64,000 bases of DNA, from positions 4,028,001-4,092,000 of the forward strand of contig NZ_CP127407.1 in NCBI RefSeq assembly GCF_030291075.1, in the 5' to 3' direction. Shown here piece after piece: positions 18,471 through 26,209 of the stretch. Both the position numbers and the translations under genes were made by a program. The notes under the pieces were generated by a model. It was not told where the DNA came from and made no database searches. It worked only from the letters and a program-made list of their open reading frames with translations. The first letter of the stretch is position 1. Each line of letters begins with the position of its first letter. The DNA is from Stenotrophomonas sp. 57 (GTDB lineage: Bacteria; Pseudomonadota; Gammaproteobacteria; Xanthomonadales; Xanthomonadaceae).

Positions 18471-21293
18471 ATGACGACTCCCAAATCCCTGATCATCAAC
18501 ACGCCTTTTGAGGCGCCTCGCTGGCACTGGATAGACCACCAAGGTGGCCTGAAGCTGACCGAGGGACGCCGTCCAGCTGGCTACGAGATCTTCGACACCC
18601 GCCATAACACACGCCGCACCGAGCGCCTCGACCTGGTGGAGCGCATCCGTGAACGCGTCGGCGAATGGCGTGCCTCGGCCTACCCGGGCGTAACCACCGT
18701 TACCCGCAGCCTGCTTGAACACTGGCACAACGCCAGCGCTCGCCAGCATCCGTTCTACTTTTGCCAGCTGGAAGCCATCGAGACACTGATCTGGTGGATC
18801 GAAGCGCCGGCCGATTTCAAGCAAGGCATCTACGTGCCGGGCGATGGCGGACCATGGCAGCGGCTCTGCAACAAGATGGCAACGGGCACCGGCAAGACGA
18901 CGGTGATGGCTATGCTCATCACTTGGCAGGTGTTGAACGCACTGGCTTACCCGAAGCGCAACAAGGATTTCTCCCGCGCCATCTTCCTGGTTGCCCCCGG
19001 CCTGACGGTGCGCGAGCGCCTGCAGGTGCTCTATCCGGGGCACCCGGACAACTACTACGACCTGTTCGGCCTGTGCCCGAATGAGGCAATGCGCAGCAAG
19101 TTGAATCAGGCCGAGGTGCTGGTAGAAAACTGGCACACGCTGATGCCGCTAAAGCAGCAGGATCGGTCGGTGGTCAGGAAGGGACCGGAGAGTGACAAGG
19201 CATTCGTCCGCCGAGTGCTCGGGAAGCTGGCGCAGCATAAGGACATCGTTGTAATCAACGACGAAGCCCACCACGCTTATCGGCAGTCCCCCGATGACAA
19301 GCGCAGCCGCGACGTGAAGCGCCGGGCTGAGGAAATGGGCCTGGACCAGGAAGAGGCTACCCGCTGGATTGAAGGCCTGGACCGCATACACAAGGAACTG
19401 CGCATACAGTGTTGCTTCGACCTGTCCGCCACCCCGTTCGCCCCGACCGGGCGCAGCAACACAGAAGGCGGCCTGTTCGAGTGGATCATCTCCGACTTCG
19501 GCTTGAACGATGCCATCGAGGCGGGCCTGGTCAAGACCCCGCGGGTGGTCGTGCGCGACGGCGTAGTGCCGGATACGCAGACACTCAAACCCAAACTCTA
19601 TCACCTGTACCGCGACCCGGCTGTCCAGGAAGACCTTGGCCGCCGCGGGGCACAGGCCCATGAACCGCTGCCGCCACTGGTGCAGCAGGCCTACACCCTG
19701 CTCGGCGCAGATTGGCGCAGGACTGCCGAGGCATGGGCAGAAGCCGGCCACACCTCGCCTCCGGTGATGCTGACGGTATGCAACGTGACCTCCACCGCTG
19801 CGCGCGTGGAGCGATTCTTCACCGAGGGTGACGTGCATTGGCCTGAGATGCGCGACGCCAACCGCACGCTCCGGGTTGACTCCCGCGTGTTGGAGAAAGC
19901 CGAGATCGGCGAGAAGGCGGGCGCCGACAAGGACTACGAGGAGCGGCTGCGGGCGATTGTCGAGGCCGCTGCCATCCCATCCGACCGAAAGAGCGAGCTG
20001 CTGCAACTGCGGAAGGAAGAACTGCTGCGCGAGATCGTCGACAACGTCGGCAAGCGTGGGACAGCCGGCCAGGACCTGCAGAACGTCATTTCCGTTGCGA
20101 TGCTCTCCGAGGGCTGGGACGCCAAGAACATCACCCACATCATGGGCCTGCGCGCCTTCACCAGCCAGCTGCTGTGTGAGCAGGTAATCGGCCGCGGGCT
20201 GCGTCGCGTCGGCTACGACACGGAGCCTGTGGTCTGTCCCGACGGTGTCGAGCGGCAGTTGTTCGTCCCGGAGTTCGTCAACGTCTTCGGCGTGCCGCTG
20301 TCGGTATTCCAGGACCTGAGTGGCGAGGGAGAGGCGCCGCCGCCGCCCAAGCAGAGCACCCAGATCGAATCCCTGCCGGAACGGAACAGCCTGGAGATCC
20401 GGTGGCCAAACGTGGTGCGCGTGGATGCCATCGTGCGGCCGGGCCTGACTCTCGACTGGCAGGCGATGGAGCCTTTGCGCCTAGACCCTGCAGCCACGCC
20501 GCTGGCGGCAGAGATGGCACCGGCACTGGGTGGCGCCAATGCGTGGGACCAGATACAGGCCATCGACCTGGAGTTGCTGCCCGACGAGTTCCGCCTGCAA
20601 CGGCTGGTGTTCCAGGCCGCGCGCCAAGCGTATGGGCAGATGCAGGACCAATACACCGGCACGCCGGAGTACCTGGCGTTCCAGTTGATCCACCTGATCG
20701 ATGAGTTCCTCGCATCCGACAAGCTGGTGGTGCCCTCGCTGTTCCACCAGGAGCCGCTGCGCAAGCGCATCCTGGTATCCCTGAACATCAACGCGGTGGT
20801 CCAGCACCTGCTGCGATACCTGTTGCAGCAGAACCAAGAGCGCATCGAGCCGGTGTTCGACGAGGAGTTCCCGGTCGGTTCAACGCGATACATGCGCACC
20901 TGGTACACCACCAAGACATGCCAGCCAGCGCAGAAGTCGCAAATCAGCCACGTGGTGGCTGACGGCGCTTGGGAAGCCCATGCAGCCAACCTGCTGGAAA
21001 GCAGCCCGTTGGTGCAGGCCTACGCAAAGAACGACCACTTGGGCTTCCAGGTCTACTACATGTGGAACGGGGCCAAGCGCCGCTATATCCCCGACTTCCT
21101 GGTCCGCCTCGCTAACGGCAAGACACTGGTGTTGGAGATCAAGGGCGTCGACGACGACCAGAACCGCGCCAAGCGCTCGGCACTGGACGCATGGGTAAAG
21201 GGCGTGAACCAGAAGGGGGGCTTTGGCACCTGGGCGTGGGACGTGGCCTTCGAGCCCCACCAGATCCAGGACATCCTGGCAGCCCATGGTTGA
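18471..21293 (+). CDS. Type III-like restriction endonuclease (Res; BPTD_3080-type)
   Basis: 940-residue helicase-nuclease. Walker A MATGTGKTT lies near residue 135, the DEAH box INDEAHHAY near 263, and a helicase motif VI-like QVIGRGLRR near 568. A C-terminal PD-(D/E)xK nuclease site lies near residues 874-895 (PDFLVRLANGKTLVLEIKG). With the methyltransferase it should form an ATP-dependent restriction-modification complex that cuts unmodified DNA. It resembles the group annotated as BPTD_3080 family restriction endonuclease. All helicase and nuclease residues I can check are present, so the system looks intact. Confidence 0.88.
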   Translation: MTTPKSLIINTPFEAPRWHWIDHQGGLKLTEGRRPAGYEIFDTRHNTRRTERLDLVERIRERVGEWRASAYPGVTTVTRSLLEHWHNASARQHPFYFCQLEAIETLIWWIEAPADFKQGIYVPGDGGPWQRLCNKMATGTGKTTVMAMLITWQVLNALAYPKRNKDFSRAIFLVAPGLTVRERLQVLYPGHPDNYYDLFGLCPNEAMRSKLNQAEVLVENWHTLMPLKQQDRSVVRKGPESDKAFVRRVLGKLAQHKDIVVINDEAHHAYRQSPDDKRSRDVKRRAEEMGLDQEEATRWIEGLDRIHKELRIQCCFDLSATPFAPTGRSNTEGGLFEWIISDFGLNDAIEAGLVKTPRVVVRDGVVPDTQTLKPKLYHLYRDPAVQEDLGRRGAQAHEPLPPLVQQAYTLLGADWRRTAEAWAEAGHTSPPVMLTVCNVTSTAARVERFFTEGDVHWPEMRDANRTLRVDSRVLEKAEIGEKAGADKDYEERLRAIVEAAAIPSDRKSELLQLRKEELLREIVDNVGKRGTAGQDLQNVISVAMLSEGWDAKNITHIMGLRAFTSQLLCEQVIGRGLRRVGYDTEPVVCPDGVERQLFVPEFVNVFGVPLSVFQDLSGEGEAPPPPKQSTQIESLPERNSLEIRWPNVVRVDAIVRPGLTLDWQAMEPLRLDPAATPLAAEMAPALGGANAWDQIQAIDLELLPDEFRLQRLVFQAARQAYGQMQDQYTGTPEYLAFQLIHLIDEFLASDKLVVPSLFHQEPLRKRILVSLNINAVVQHLLRYLLQQNQERIEPVFDEEFPVGSTRYMRTWYTTKTCQPAQKSQISHVVADGAWEAHAANLLESSPLVQAYAKNDHLGFQVYYMWNGAKRRYIPDFLVRLANGKTLVLEIKGVDDDQNRAKRSALDAWVKGVNQKGGFGTWAWDVAFEPHQIQDILAAHG

Positions 21294-21298
21294 CTGAG

Positions 21299-21976
21299 TT
21301 ACTGGACGGAGAGGCGGTCCAGCAGGTTGCGGACCGATGACTTGTGCCACGTGCCACCACGTGGCGTGAGCATGCCTCTCTCGTTCAGGGCTTTTGCTAT
21401 GCCTCCCAGCGAGGAAACCCCCTCTGCTGCCAGCGCGTCCACCACCGGGCGCAGCTGGTTTGCATGGTGATCCGCCTTGCCGCGGAGGGCCGCCACGGCG
21501 TCGCCATTGCCCCTCTGGGCACGCTGCAGGGCAACCGCCCCGTTGGGATTCCCCAGCTTCCTGCCGCGCGCCTTTGCGGCCTGCAGGGCTTCCTTGGTGC
21601 GCTTGGAAATCGCCTCGCGTTCCTGCTGGGCGACCAAGGCCATGATGCCGACGGTCAGCTCGTTGGCGTCGGGCATGTCCGCCGCGATGAATCGAACTCC
21701 GCTGTCCCGCAGCGTGAGCAGGAAGGCCGCGTTCCGGGACAATCGGTCCAGCTTGGCAATCAGCAGCGTTGCGCCGGTCACCTTCGCCAAGTGCAACGCA
21801 CGGGCTAGCTCCGGGCGATCCGCCCTCTTGCCACTCTCCACCTCGGTGAAGGCTTGGATGACCTCGGCTCCCCGCTGCCGGACAAAGTCGGCAATGGTGG
21901 CCTGCTGAGCTTCCAGGCCGAGCCCGCTGCGCCCTTGACGGGCGGTGGAGACTCGCATGTAGACTACGACGCGCAC
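21299..21976 (-). CDS. Serine recombinase (resolvase/invertase family)
   Basis: 225 residues. The catalytic domain starts VRVVVYMRVSTARQG, with the nucleophilic Ser in RVST; LDRLSRNA and the EREAISKRTKEAL helix follow. A C-terminal DNA-binding region ends in LNERGMLTPRGGTWHKSSV. The GTG at 21976 is favoured because translation from 22021 would read through the 40-bp dyad and add 15 unrelated residues. It lies tail to tail with the Res gene (five bases apart). Serine recombinases of this size act as resolvases or invertases at nearby dyad sites; the dyad at 21977-22016 is a natural candidate. Confidence 0.9.
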   Translation of the reverse strand: MRVVVYMRVSTARQGRSGLGLEAQQATIADFVRQRGAEVIQAFTEVESGKRADRPELARALHLAKVTGATLLIAKLDRLSRNAAFLLTLRDSGVRFIAADMPDANELTVGIMALVAQQEREAISKRTKEALQAAKARGRKLGNPNGAVALQRAQRGNGDAVAALRGKADHHANQLRPVVDALAAEGVSSLGGIAKALNERGMLTPRGGTWHKSSVRNLLDRLSVQ

Positions 21977-22016
21977 GGTACAAAATCCCCTAACCAACGT
22001 TAGGCTATTTTGTACC
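21977..22016. promoter_or_regulatory. 40-bp dyad abutting the recombinase start
   Basis: Two-part palindrome: GGTACAAAAT (21977-21986) pairs with ATTTTGTACC (22007-22016), and CCTAAC (21989-21994) pairs with GTTAGG (21999-22004), around a four-base centre. All 32 arm bases match. It sits directly before the recombinase start and beside the divergent small gene. Likely roles are a recombination (res-like) site, an operator, or both. Confidence 0.7.
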
Positions 22017-22045
22017 ATCATTCATCATCGTCAGACAAGAACTCC

Positions 22046-22519
22046 GTGGAACAGCAAATCACGTCCAGACGCCCCTACTCGAACGGGGCCGAGCTACGCC
22101 GGGAAGTAGCTCAGCTTCGCCAAGAGGTAGCCTGGCTGAAGCGGCACTATCAGCAGACCGTACGGGCGGCCATTGACGTCCTGCCCTTTGAAGCATGTTC
22201 TCATTACCTCGGCCTAGACAACCTGAACTCGCAAGATGAACTGAATCAATTCCTCTACGACCTACGTAGGCTGGTCAAACAAGAGGCGGAACTGCTGCCG
22301 CCAAGGTTCCCCGGCGATGATGACCGCGTAGCTTGCCCCTTGTGCGTCAGCCACGCACGAGGTCCCTATAGGGGGCGGGGTGATGGTTGGGGTGCAGAGA
22401 GAGGCATTGACTTGCACCTACAGCGAGATGCCGGAGAGAACGGCTGCCACATCATGCAGGTGCTACGCGAACACGCGGTTCGTGAGTACCGCAGCAGAGA
22501 ACACAGTCTTGAGAGGTAA
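22046..22519 (+). CDS. Small island protein of unknown function
   Basis: 157 residues if begun at the GTG at 22046; a TTG at 22010 is also in frame but lies inside the dyad. The N-terminal 40 residues look like a short coiled coil (ELRREVAQLRQEVAWLKRH). The middle is helical, and the C-terminal half contains CPLC near residue 98 and later Cys/His residues that could bind zinc. No family is recognised. It is transcribed away from the serine recombinase with the 40-bp dyad between, and ends next to an unusual C8G7 tract near the island's right end. Confidence 0.5.
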   Translation: MEQQITSRRPYSNGAELRREVAQLRQEVAWLKRHYQQTVRAAIDVLPFEACSHYLGLDNLNSQDELNQFLYDLRRLVKQEAELLPPRFPGDDDRVACPLCVSHARGPYRGRGDGWGAERGIDLHLQRDAGENGCHIMQVLREHAVREYRSREHSLER

Positions 22520-22520
22520 G

Positions 22521-22535
22521 CCCCCCCCGGGGGGG
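22521..22535. repeat. C8G7 tract after the small island gene
   Basis: Eight C followed by seven G directly after the stop codon at 22517-22519. It is self-complementary and could fold as a short hairpin or stall polymerases, and such runs are prone to length change. No T-run follows, so it is not a standard terminator. Confidence 0.7.
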
Positions 22536-22582
22536 TGAGGCCAAACAGTCGCTATCTAAGATGTCTTCACGGAAATTTTCGC

Positions 22583-22611
22583 TAGACCTTTCGGCCTCAC
22601 ATCCGTATAAT
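22583..22611 (+). promoter_or_regulatory. Outward-facing promoter candidate at the island's right end
   Basis: TAGACC (22583-22588) and a consensus TATAAT (22606-22611) separated by 17 bases. It points out of the island toward tRNA-Gln, whose mature sequence starts about 165 bases downstream. Only the -10 element is strong. Confidence 0.45.
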
Positions 22612-22612
22612 T

Positions 22613-22633
22613 TGCTACATCAGGTGCTACAGC
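22613..22633 (+). repeat. Right-end direct repeats, candidate integrase arm sites
   Basis: TGCTACATC (22613-22621) and TGCTACAGC (22625-22633) match the repeats near the left end (11426-11459). Confidence 0.45.
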
Positions 22634-22705
22634 TTCCCTTCTGAAGCACTTCGTAAGCCAGCAAAATTGCTAGGTTTAGGCTGTGTGTGGTGGCTATCTG
22701 CCAAA

Positions 22706-22722
22706 TCCACCCATAGCCACCA
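22706..22722 (+). repeat. Right attachment site (attR)
   Basis: Exact copy of the last 17 bases of tRNA-Met. It is also the 3' part of a 14-bp inverted repeat (22684-22697 with 22713-22726), so the remnant can fold into an acceptor-stem-like hairpin ending in CCA. Confidence 0.9.
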
Positions 22723-22777
22723 CACAGAAAATCAAGTTGTTTTTCAGTGTGAAAAGTGAGAAAATAGCTGCACGTTT

Positions 22778-22852
22778 TGCCCCGTCGCCAAGCGGTAAGG
22801 CACCTGACTCTGACTCAGGCATTCGGTGGTTCGAATCCATCCGGGGCAGCCA
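22778..22852 (+). tRNA. tRNA-Gln (CTG anticodon)
   Basis: A 75-base cloverleaf with encoded CCA. TGCCCCG pairs with CGGGGCA, the anticodon stem is CCTGA/TCAGG around CTCTGAC, and the T-arm is GGTTCGAATCC. It lies 55 bases beyond attR, so in an island-free chromosome it would follow tRNA-Met closely, probably in one transcript. A strong terminator follows at 22857-22898. Confidence 0.95.
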
Positions 22853-22856
22853 AATT

Positions 22857-22898
22857 AAACGCAAAAGGCCAGATCGAAAGATCTGGCCTTTTGCGTTT
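22857..22898 (+). terminator. Intrinsic terminator after tRNA-Gln
   Basis: Perfect 19-bp stem (AAACGCAAAAGGCCAGATC with its reverse complement) and a GAAA tetraloop, ending in a T-containing arm. It starts four bases after the tRNA's CCA end. Confidence 0.9.
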
Positions 22899-22929
22899 AG
22901 TTTAGGTCACGCATACCACCGACCAGGAG

Positions 22930-22955
22930 CAGGCGAGCATCGGCTCGCTCTACAG
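22930..22955 (-). repeat. Single SMAG-like hairpin
   Basis: Minus-strand unit ending in CTCTAC on the plus strand (GTAGAG on the minus) with GAGCATCGGCTC-type arms. It stands alone, without a facing copy. Confidence 0.5.
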
Positions 22956-22962
22956 AGACACA

Positions 22963-22997
22963 GGGTCGGATCTTTTCCGCAGGGAAAGGCCCTGACC
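22963..22997. repeat. Second palindromic repeat family, copy A
   Basis: Imperfect palindrome GGGTCGGATCTTTTCC...GGAAAGGCCCTGACC. Related copies are at 24781-24821 and 50264-50302. It differs from the SMAG family in sequence and has no GTAG end. Confidence 0.7.
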
Positions 22998-23029
22998 TCA
23001 CTCTCTCCAATGCACACCCCCAGAACGAC

Positions 23030-23055
23030 AAAAGCCCGGCCGAAGCCGGGCTTTT
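23030..23055. terminator. Terminator downstream of rpsI
   Basis: AAAAGCCCGGC, a CGAA loop and GCCGGGCTTTT form an 11-bp stem with A and T tracts on either side, so it can work on both strands. It lies 50 bases past the rpsI stop. Confidence 0.85.
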
Positions 23056-23104
23056 GCGTTTCCATCCAGCGGGCTCCCGAAGGAGCCCAACCAGGCGCGG
23101 TAAA

Positions 23105-23497
23105 TCAGCGCTTGGAGAACTGGGTGGCGCGGCGGGCCTTGTGAAGACCGACCTTCTTACGCTCGACTTCACGGGCGTCACGGGTCATGAAGCCGGCCTT
23201 GCGCAGCTCGGACTTCAGGGTTTCGTCGTACTCGACCAGAGCACGAGCGATGCCCAGGCGGATCGCACCGGCCTGGCCGGTGGTGCCGCCGCCAGCGGCG
23301 GTGACCAGGATGTCGAAGCTTTCGGTGTTCTTGGTCAGCTCGAGCGGCTGGCGCACGATCATGCGCGCGGTCTCACGACCGAAGAACTCGTCCAGCGGAC
23401 GGCCATTGACGGTGATGTTGCCCGAACCCTTGCGCAGGAACACGCGAGCGGTGGAGGACTTGCGGCGGCCAGTGCCGTAGTTTTGAGTGATAGCCAT
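23105..23497 (-). CDS. rpsI: Ribosomal protein S9
   Basis: 130-residue small-subunit protein. The N-terminus ([19 protein letters not shown]) and the basic C-terminal tail ending QFSKR, which reaches the ribosomal P site, are typical. It lies two bases after rplM, the conserved rplM-rpsI order, so both are made from one mRNA. Confidence 0.98.
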   Translation of the reverse strand: MAITQNYGTGRRKSSTARVFLRKGSGNITVNGRPLDEFFGRETARMIVRQPLELTKNTESFDILVTAAGGGTTGQAGAIRLGIARALVEYDETLKSELRKAGFMTRDAREVERKKVGLHKARRATQFSKR

Positions 23498-23499
23498 GA

Positions 23500-23928
23500 T
23501 TAGATATCCAGAACCTGCGGCTGCTGTGCGGCGTGCGGATGCTCAGTGCCGGCGTAGACCTTGAGCTTGCGGTACATCTGGCGACCCAGCGGGCCCTTCG
23601 GCAGCATGCCCTTCACGGCGATCTCGATCACGCGCTCCGGGTGGCGCTCCAGCGCCTGGGCCAGGGACTCGGTCTTCAGGTTGCCGATGTAGCCGGTGAA
23701 ACGGTGATACATCTTGTCCTGCAGCTTCTTGCCGGTGACGGCAATCTTTTCTGCATTGATGACGACCAGGTAGTCGCCGGTATCAACGTGCGGGGTGTAG
23801 ACCGGCTTGTGCTTGCCACGCAGACGGCGGGCCAGCTCGGTGGCGAGACGGCCCAGGGTCTTGCCCTCGGCGTCGACGAGGTACCAGTCGCGCTGGACGG
23901 TCTCGTTCTTGGCAGTGAAAGTGCTCAT
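23500..23928 (-). CDS. rplM: Ribosomal protein L13
   Basis: 142-residue large-subunit protein of full length, with the conserved stretches [30 protein letters not shown] and [18 protein letters not shown]. It is first gene of the rplM-rpsI operon, transcribed from the promoter candidate at 24020-24048, which leaves a leader of roughly 85 bases. Confidence 0.98.
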   Translation of the reverse strand: MSTFTAKNETVQRDWYLVDAEGKTLGRLATELARRLRGKHKPVYTPHVDTGDYLVVINAEKIAVTGKKLQDKMYHRFTGYIGNLKTESLAQALERHPERVIEIAVKGMLPKGPLGRQMYRKLKVYAGTEHPHAAQQPQVLDI

Positions 23929-24019
23929 GAAGAACTCTAGGTTAGGTCGGGCTCATTGCGGCGAAAGGCTCGCCGGAACTCTGCCACGCGTTGTGAAAAG
24001 GTGAAGCGTAAGAGGCGGG

Positions 24020-24048
24020 ATTGTACTCACCTTGCAGGGCGCACGCAA
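24020..24048 (-). promoter_or_regulatory. Promoter of rplM-rpsI
   Basis: On the minus strand TTGCGT (24048-24043) and TACAAT (24025-24020) are spaced by 17 bases, about 90 bases before rplM. Confidence 0.65.
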
Positions 24049-24126
24049 CCCTGCCCCAGTGCCGGGTTGGCAGGGGCGCGGGGCCGGGCGAGAATCGAGG
24101 GGTCTTCCGCCCCACCGCTTACTGCC

Positions 24127-24771
24127 ATGCCCGTGCTCCGCCAGACCACCCCACTGGACCACCTGCTGACCGAGGCGCAGCGCGCCCTGGACACGGTGTT
24201 CGGCAATCCGCCGGCGGCCCGCCCCTACCCGGCGGCGGACACCGACGAACCCGGCATGGACAGCGCCGAGCGGCGCCATGCCGCGGGCCTGATGCGGATC
24301 AACCACGTGGGCGAAGTCTGCGCGCAGGGCCTGTACTTCGGCCAGGCGGCCGTGGCCCGCGACCCGGCCACGCGTGAACACCTGCTGGAAGCGGCGCAGG
24401 AAGAAACCGACCACCTGGCCTGGTGCGCCACCCGGCTGGGTGAGCTGGACAGCCGTCCGAGCCTGTTCAATCCGCTGTGGTACGCCGGCAGCTACACCAT
24501 CGGCACCCTGGCCGGGTTGCGCGGCGACGGCTGGAACCTGGGCTTCGTGGTCGAGACCGAGCGCCAGGTGGAGGCCCATCTGGACGAGCACCTGGTCGAC
24601 CTGCCGGCCGGGGACCTGCGCAGCCGCGCGGTCATCGCGGTAATGAAGGAAGACGAGGCCCGCCACGCGGACCACGCCGAGCAGGCCGGCGCACGCCGCC
24701 TGCCATTCCCGATTCCCGGGGCGATGGCGCTGGCCTCCAAGATGATGAAGACCATCGCCTACCGGTTGTAG
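24127..24771 (+). CDS. coq7: 3-demethoxyubiquinol 3-hydroxylase Coq7
   Basis: 214-residue di-iron monooxygenase that performs the last ring hydroxylation of ubiquinone synthesis. Iron ligands are visible in [10 protein letters not shown] (E63), in the EETDH motif (E93, H96) and in the C-terminal [11 protein letters not shown] repeat of the motif. The start at 24127 gives family length; upstream codons of the open frame are unrelated. Gamma-proteobacteria such as Xanthomonas use Coq7 in place of E. coli UbiF. It stands alone, divergent from rplM. Confidence 0.95.
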   Translation: MPVLRQTTPLDHLLTEAQRALDTVFGNPPAARPYPAADTDEPGMDSAERRHAAGLMRINHVGEVCAQGLYFGQAAVARDPATREHLLEAAQEETDHLAWCATRLGELDSRPSLFNPLWYAGSYTIGTLAGLRGDGWNLGFVVETERQVEAHLDEHLVDLPAGDLRSRAVIAVMKEDEARHADHAEQAGARRLPFPIPGAMALASKMMKTIAYRL

Positions 24772-24780
24772 CCGCGACAC

Positions 24781-24821
24781 GGGGTCGGATCCCTTTTCCA
24801 TCGGAAAAGCGCTCTGACCCC
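24781..24821. repeat. Second palindromic repeat family, copy B
   Basis: GGGGTCGGATCCCTTTTCC and GGAAAAGCGCTCTGACCCC form an imperfect palindrome nine bases after the coq7 stop, where it may serve as a transcript end. Same family as 22963-22997 and 50264-50302. Confidence 0.75.
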
Positions 24822-24842
24822 ATCATGGATCGCGCCCGTCAA

Positions 24843-25163
24843 TCAGTTGGGCGAAACCAGCTTCAGGCCGATCACGCCGGCCACGATCAGCCCCACGCAT
24901 GCCAGGCGGGCCGGCGATGCGCTGTCGTTGAACAGGTAGATGCCCAGCACCGCCACGCCCATGGCGCCGATACCGGTCCAGATCGCATAGGCCGTACCAA
25001 CCGGGATGCTCTTCATCGCCTGGCTCATCAGGTACAGGCTGATCAGCGCGGACACCACCGTGGCAGCGGTGGGCAGGGGTTTGCTGAAGCCTTCGGAGTA
25101 CTTCATTCCGAGGGCGAAACCGATCTCGAACAGGCCGGCCAGCAGCAGGTAGATCCAGGGCAT
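24843..25163 (-). CDS. sugE: Small multidrug resistance family exporter SugE/Gdx-like
   Basis: 106-residue protein with four membrane helices. It follows E. coli SugE closely (AMKSIPVGTAYAIWTGIGA), with the proton/substrate glutamate E13 and with S42 and W62 that mark guanidinium exporters; position 16 is Phe rather than Trp. The probable role is proton-coupled export of guanidinium. The start at 25163 is supported by AAGGAG on the minus strand. Only about two dozen bases separate this ATG from the T-run of a strong upstream terminator, so expression probably needs read-through. Confidence 0.88.
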   Translation of the reverse strand: MPWIYLLLAGLFEIGFALGMKYSEGFSKPLPTAATVVSALISLYLMSQAMKSIPVGTAYAIWTGIGAMGVAVLGIYLFNDSASPARLACVGLIVAGVIGLKLVSPN

Positions 25164-25187
25164 GGGTGGGGGCTCCTTACCTTTCTT

Positions 25188-25227
25188 GAAAAAAACGAAA
25201 CGGCCCGGTGTTTTCACACCGGGCCGT
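25188..25227 (-). terminator. Strong intrinsic terminator between speD and sugE
   Basis: Minus strand: 12-bp stem ACGGCCCGGTGT with ACACCGGGCCGT, loop of four, then TTCGTTTTTTT. It ends about 24 bases before the sugE start codon and could work as an attenuator. Confidence 0.9.
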
Positions 25228-25331
25228 GGGTCGGTACATCACCGTGGAACCATATCGCCTGCGCGACACCAGTTCCACGGGGCGGGTCGTCCCGCCTGGG
25301 CGGCGATGCCTGCGGGCATCGCGCATGGGGC
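25228..25331 (-). ncRNA. Structured RNA candidate (speD 3' region / sugE leader)
   Basis: Between the speD stop and the terminator, three hairpins stand in a row on the minus strand. The first has GCGATGCC/GGCATCGC arms (25322-25303). The second has GGCGGG/CCCGCC arms with an ACGA loop (25296-25281). The third is a long-loop stem with CCGTGGAAC/GTTCCACGG arms (25280-25242). With the terminator this could be a riboswitch-type attenuator for sugE. I do not find the conserved core of the guanidine-I motif. The ACGA loop recalls guanidine-II, but that class needs two such loops and only one is present. A 3'-UTR sRNA of speD is the alternative. Confidence 0.4.
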
Positions 25332-26126
25332 TTACTCGGACAGGTTCCGGCCGTGGAACAGCTCTTCGATCTCGCGCTTGAGCAGCGCTTCGATCTTCAT
25401 GCGTTCCTTGAACGACAGGTTCTTGGCCTTTTCCTCGAACAGGTACTGGTCCAGGTCGAAGTCCTTCAGGTGCATCTTCGTGTGGAAGATGTTTTCCTGG
25501 TAGACGTTGACGTCGAACATCTCGTAACGCGACTTGATGTTCTTGGCCAGGAAGTTCTGGATCGAGTTGATCTTGTGGTCGATGAAGTGCTTCTTGCCCT
25601 TCACATCGCGGGTGAAGCCACGGACGCGGTAGTCCATGATCACGATGTCCGACTCAAGGCTTTCGATCAGGTAGTTCAGGGCCTTCAGCGGGGAAATCAC
25701 GCCACAGGTGGCCACGTCGATATCCGCGCGGAACGTGGCGATACCTTCCTGCGGATGGGTTTCCGGGTAGGTGTGGACAGTGATGTGGCTCTTGTCCATG
25801 TGCGCGACCACGGCATCGGAGATCAGCTCCTTGCCGGCCAGCTTCTTGTCGATCACCGGCTCTTCGGAGATCAGGATGGTCACCGAGGCACCCTGCGGGT
25901 CGTAGTCCTGGCGGGCCACGTTCAGGATGTTGGCGCCGATGATCTCGGCGACATCGGTCAAGATTTGAGTCAGCCTGTCGGCGTTGTACTCTTCATCGAT
26001 GTATTCAATGTAACGCTGACGCTCCTCTTCGGTGCGCGCGTAACACACGTCATAGATGTTGAAGCTCAGCGCCTTGGTGAGGTTGTTGAAACCCTGCAGC
26101 CTCAGGCGAGGCAACGGCTTGACCAC
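25332..26126 (-). CDS. speD: S-adenosylmethionine decarboxylase proenzyme (E. coli type)
   Basis: 264-residue enzyme that makes decarboxylated AdoMet for spermidine synthesis. It self-cleaves before S113 in [12 protein letters not shown] to create the pyruvoyl cofactor, and the length equals E. coli SpeD. Translation begins at a GTG (26126) shortly after the divergent clp promoter region. It lies upstream of sugE on the same strand, with a structured spacer between. Confidence 0.95.
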   Translation of the reverse strand: MVKPLPRLRLQGFNNLTKALSFNIYDVCYARTEEERQRYIEYIDEEYNADRLTQILTDVAEIIGANILNVARQDYDPQGASVTILISEEPVIDKKLAGKELISDAVVAHMDKSHITVHTYPETHPQEGIATFRADIDVATCGVISPLKALNYLIESLESDIVIMDYRVRGFTRDVKGKKHFIDHKINSIQNFLAKNIKSRYEMFDVNVYQENIFHTKMHLKDFDLDQYLFEEKAKNLSFKERMKIEALLKREIEELFHGRNLSE

Positions 26127-26209
26127 GGCGGTCGATTCCTGTGTAAGAAGGGAAAGGGGGAATTATGGGGCAAACTGCCCCCGGGGGGAACGTGAAGACG
26201 CAAGAGTTC

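Noticed and set aside
16982..18502. 506-codon minus-strand open frame
   Set aside because: Antisense to the methyltransferase gene, which has clear catalytic motifs.
22364..22373. CCCTATAGGG palindrome, partly matched near 13758
   Set aside because: Both lie in coding sequence and are too short to distinguish from chance.
22521..22535. C8G7 tract as a terminator
   Set aside because: No T-run follows on either strand.
25281..25296. Guanidine-II (mini-ykkC) riboswitch
   Set aside because: Only one hairpin has the ACGR loop; the class needs two. Kept only as a general structured leader.
24477..26195. 572-codon plus-strand open frame
   Set aside because: Antisense to sugE and speD and overlapping coq7; composition is that of a high-GC shadow frame.
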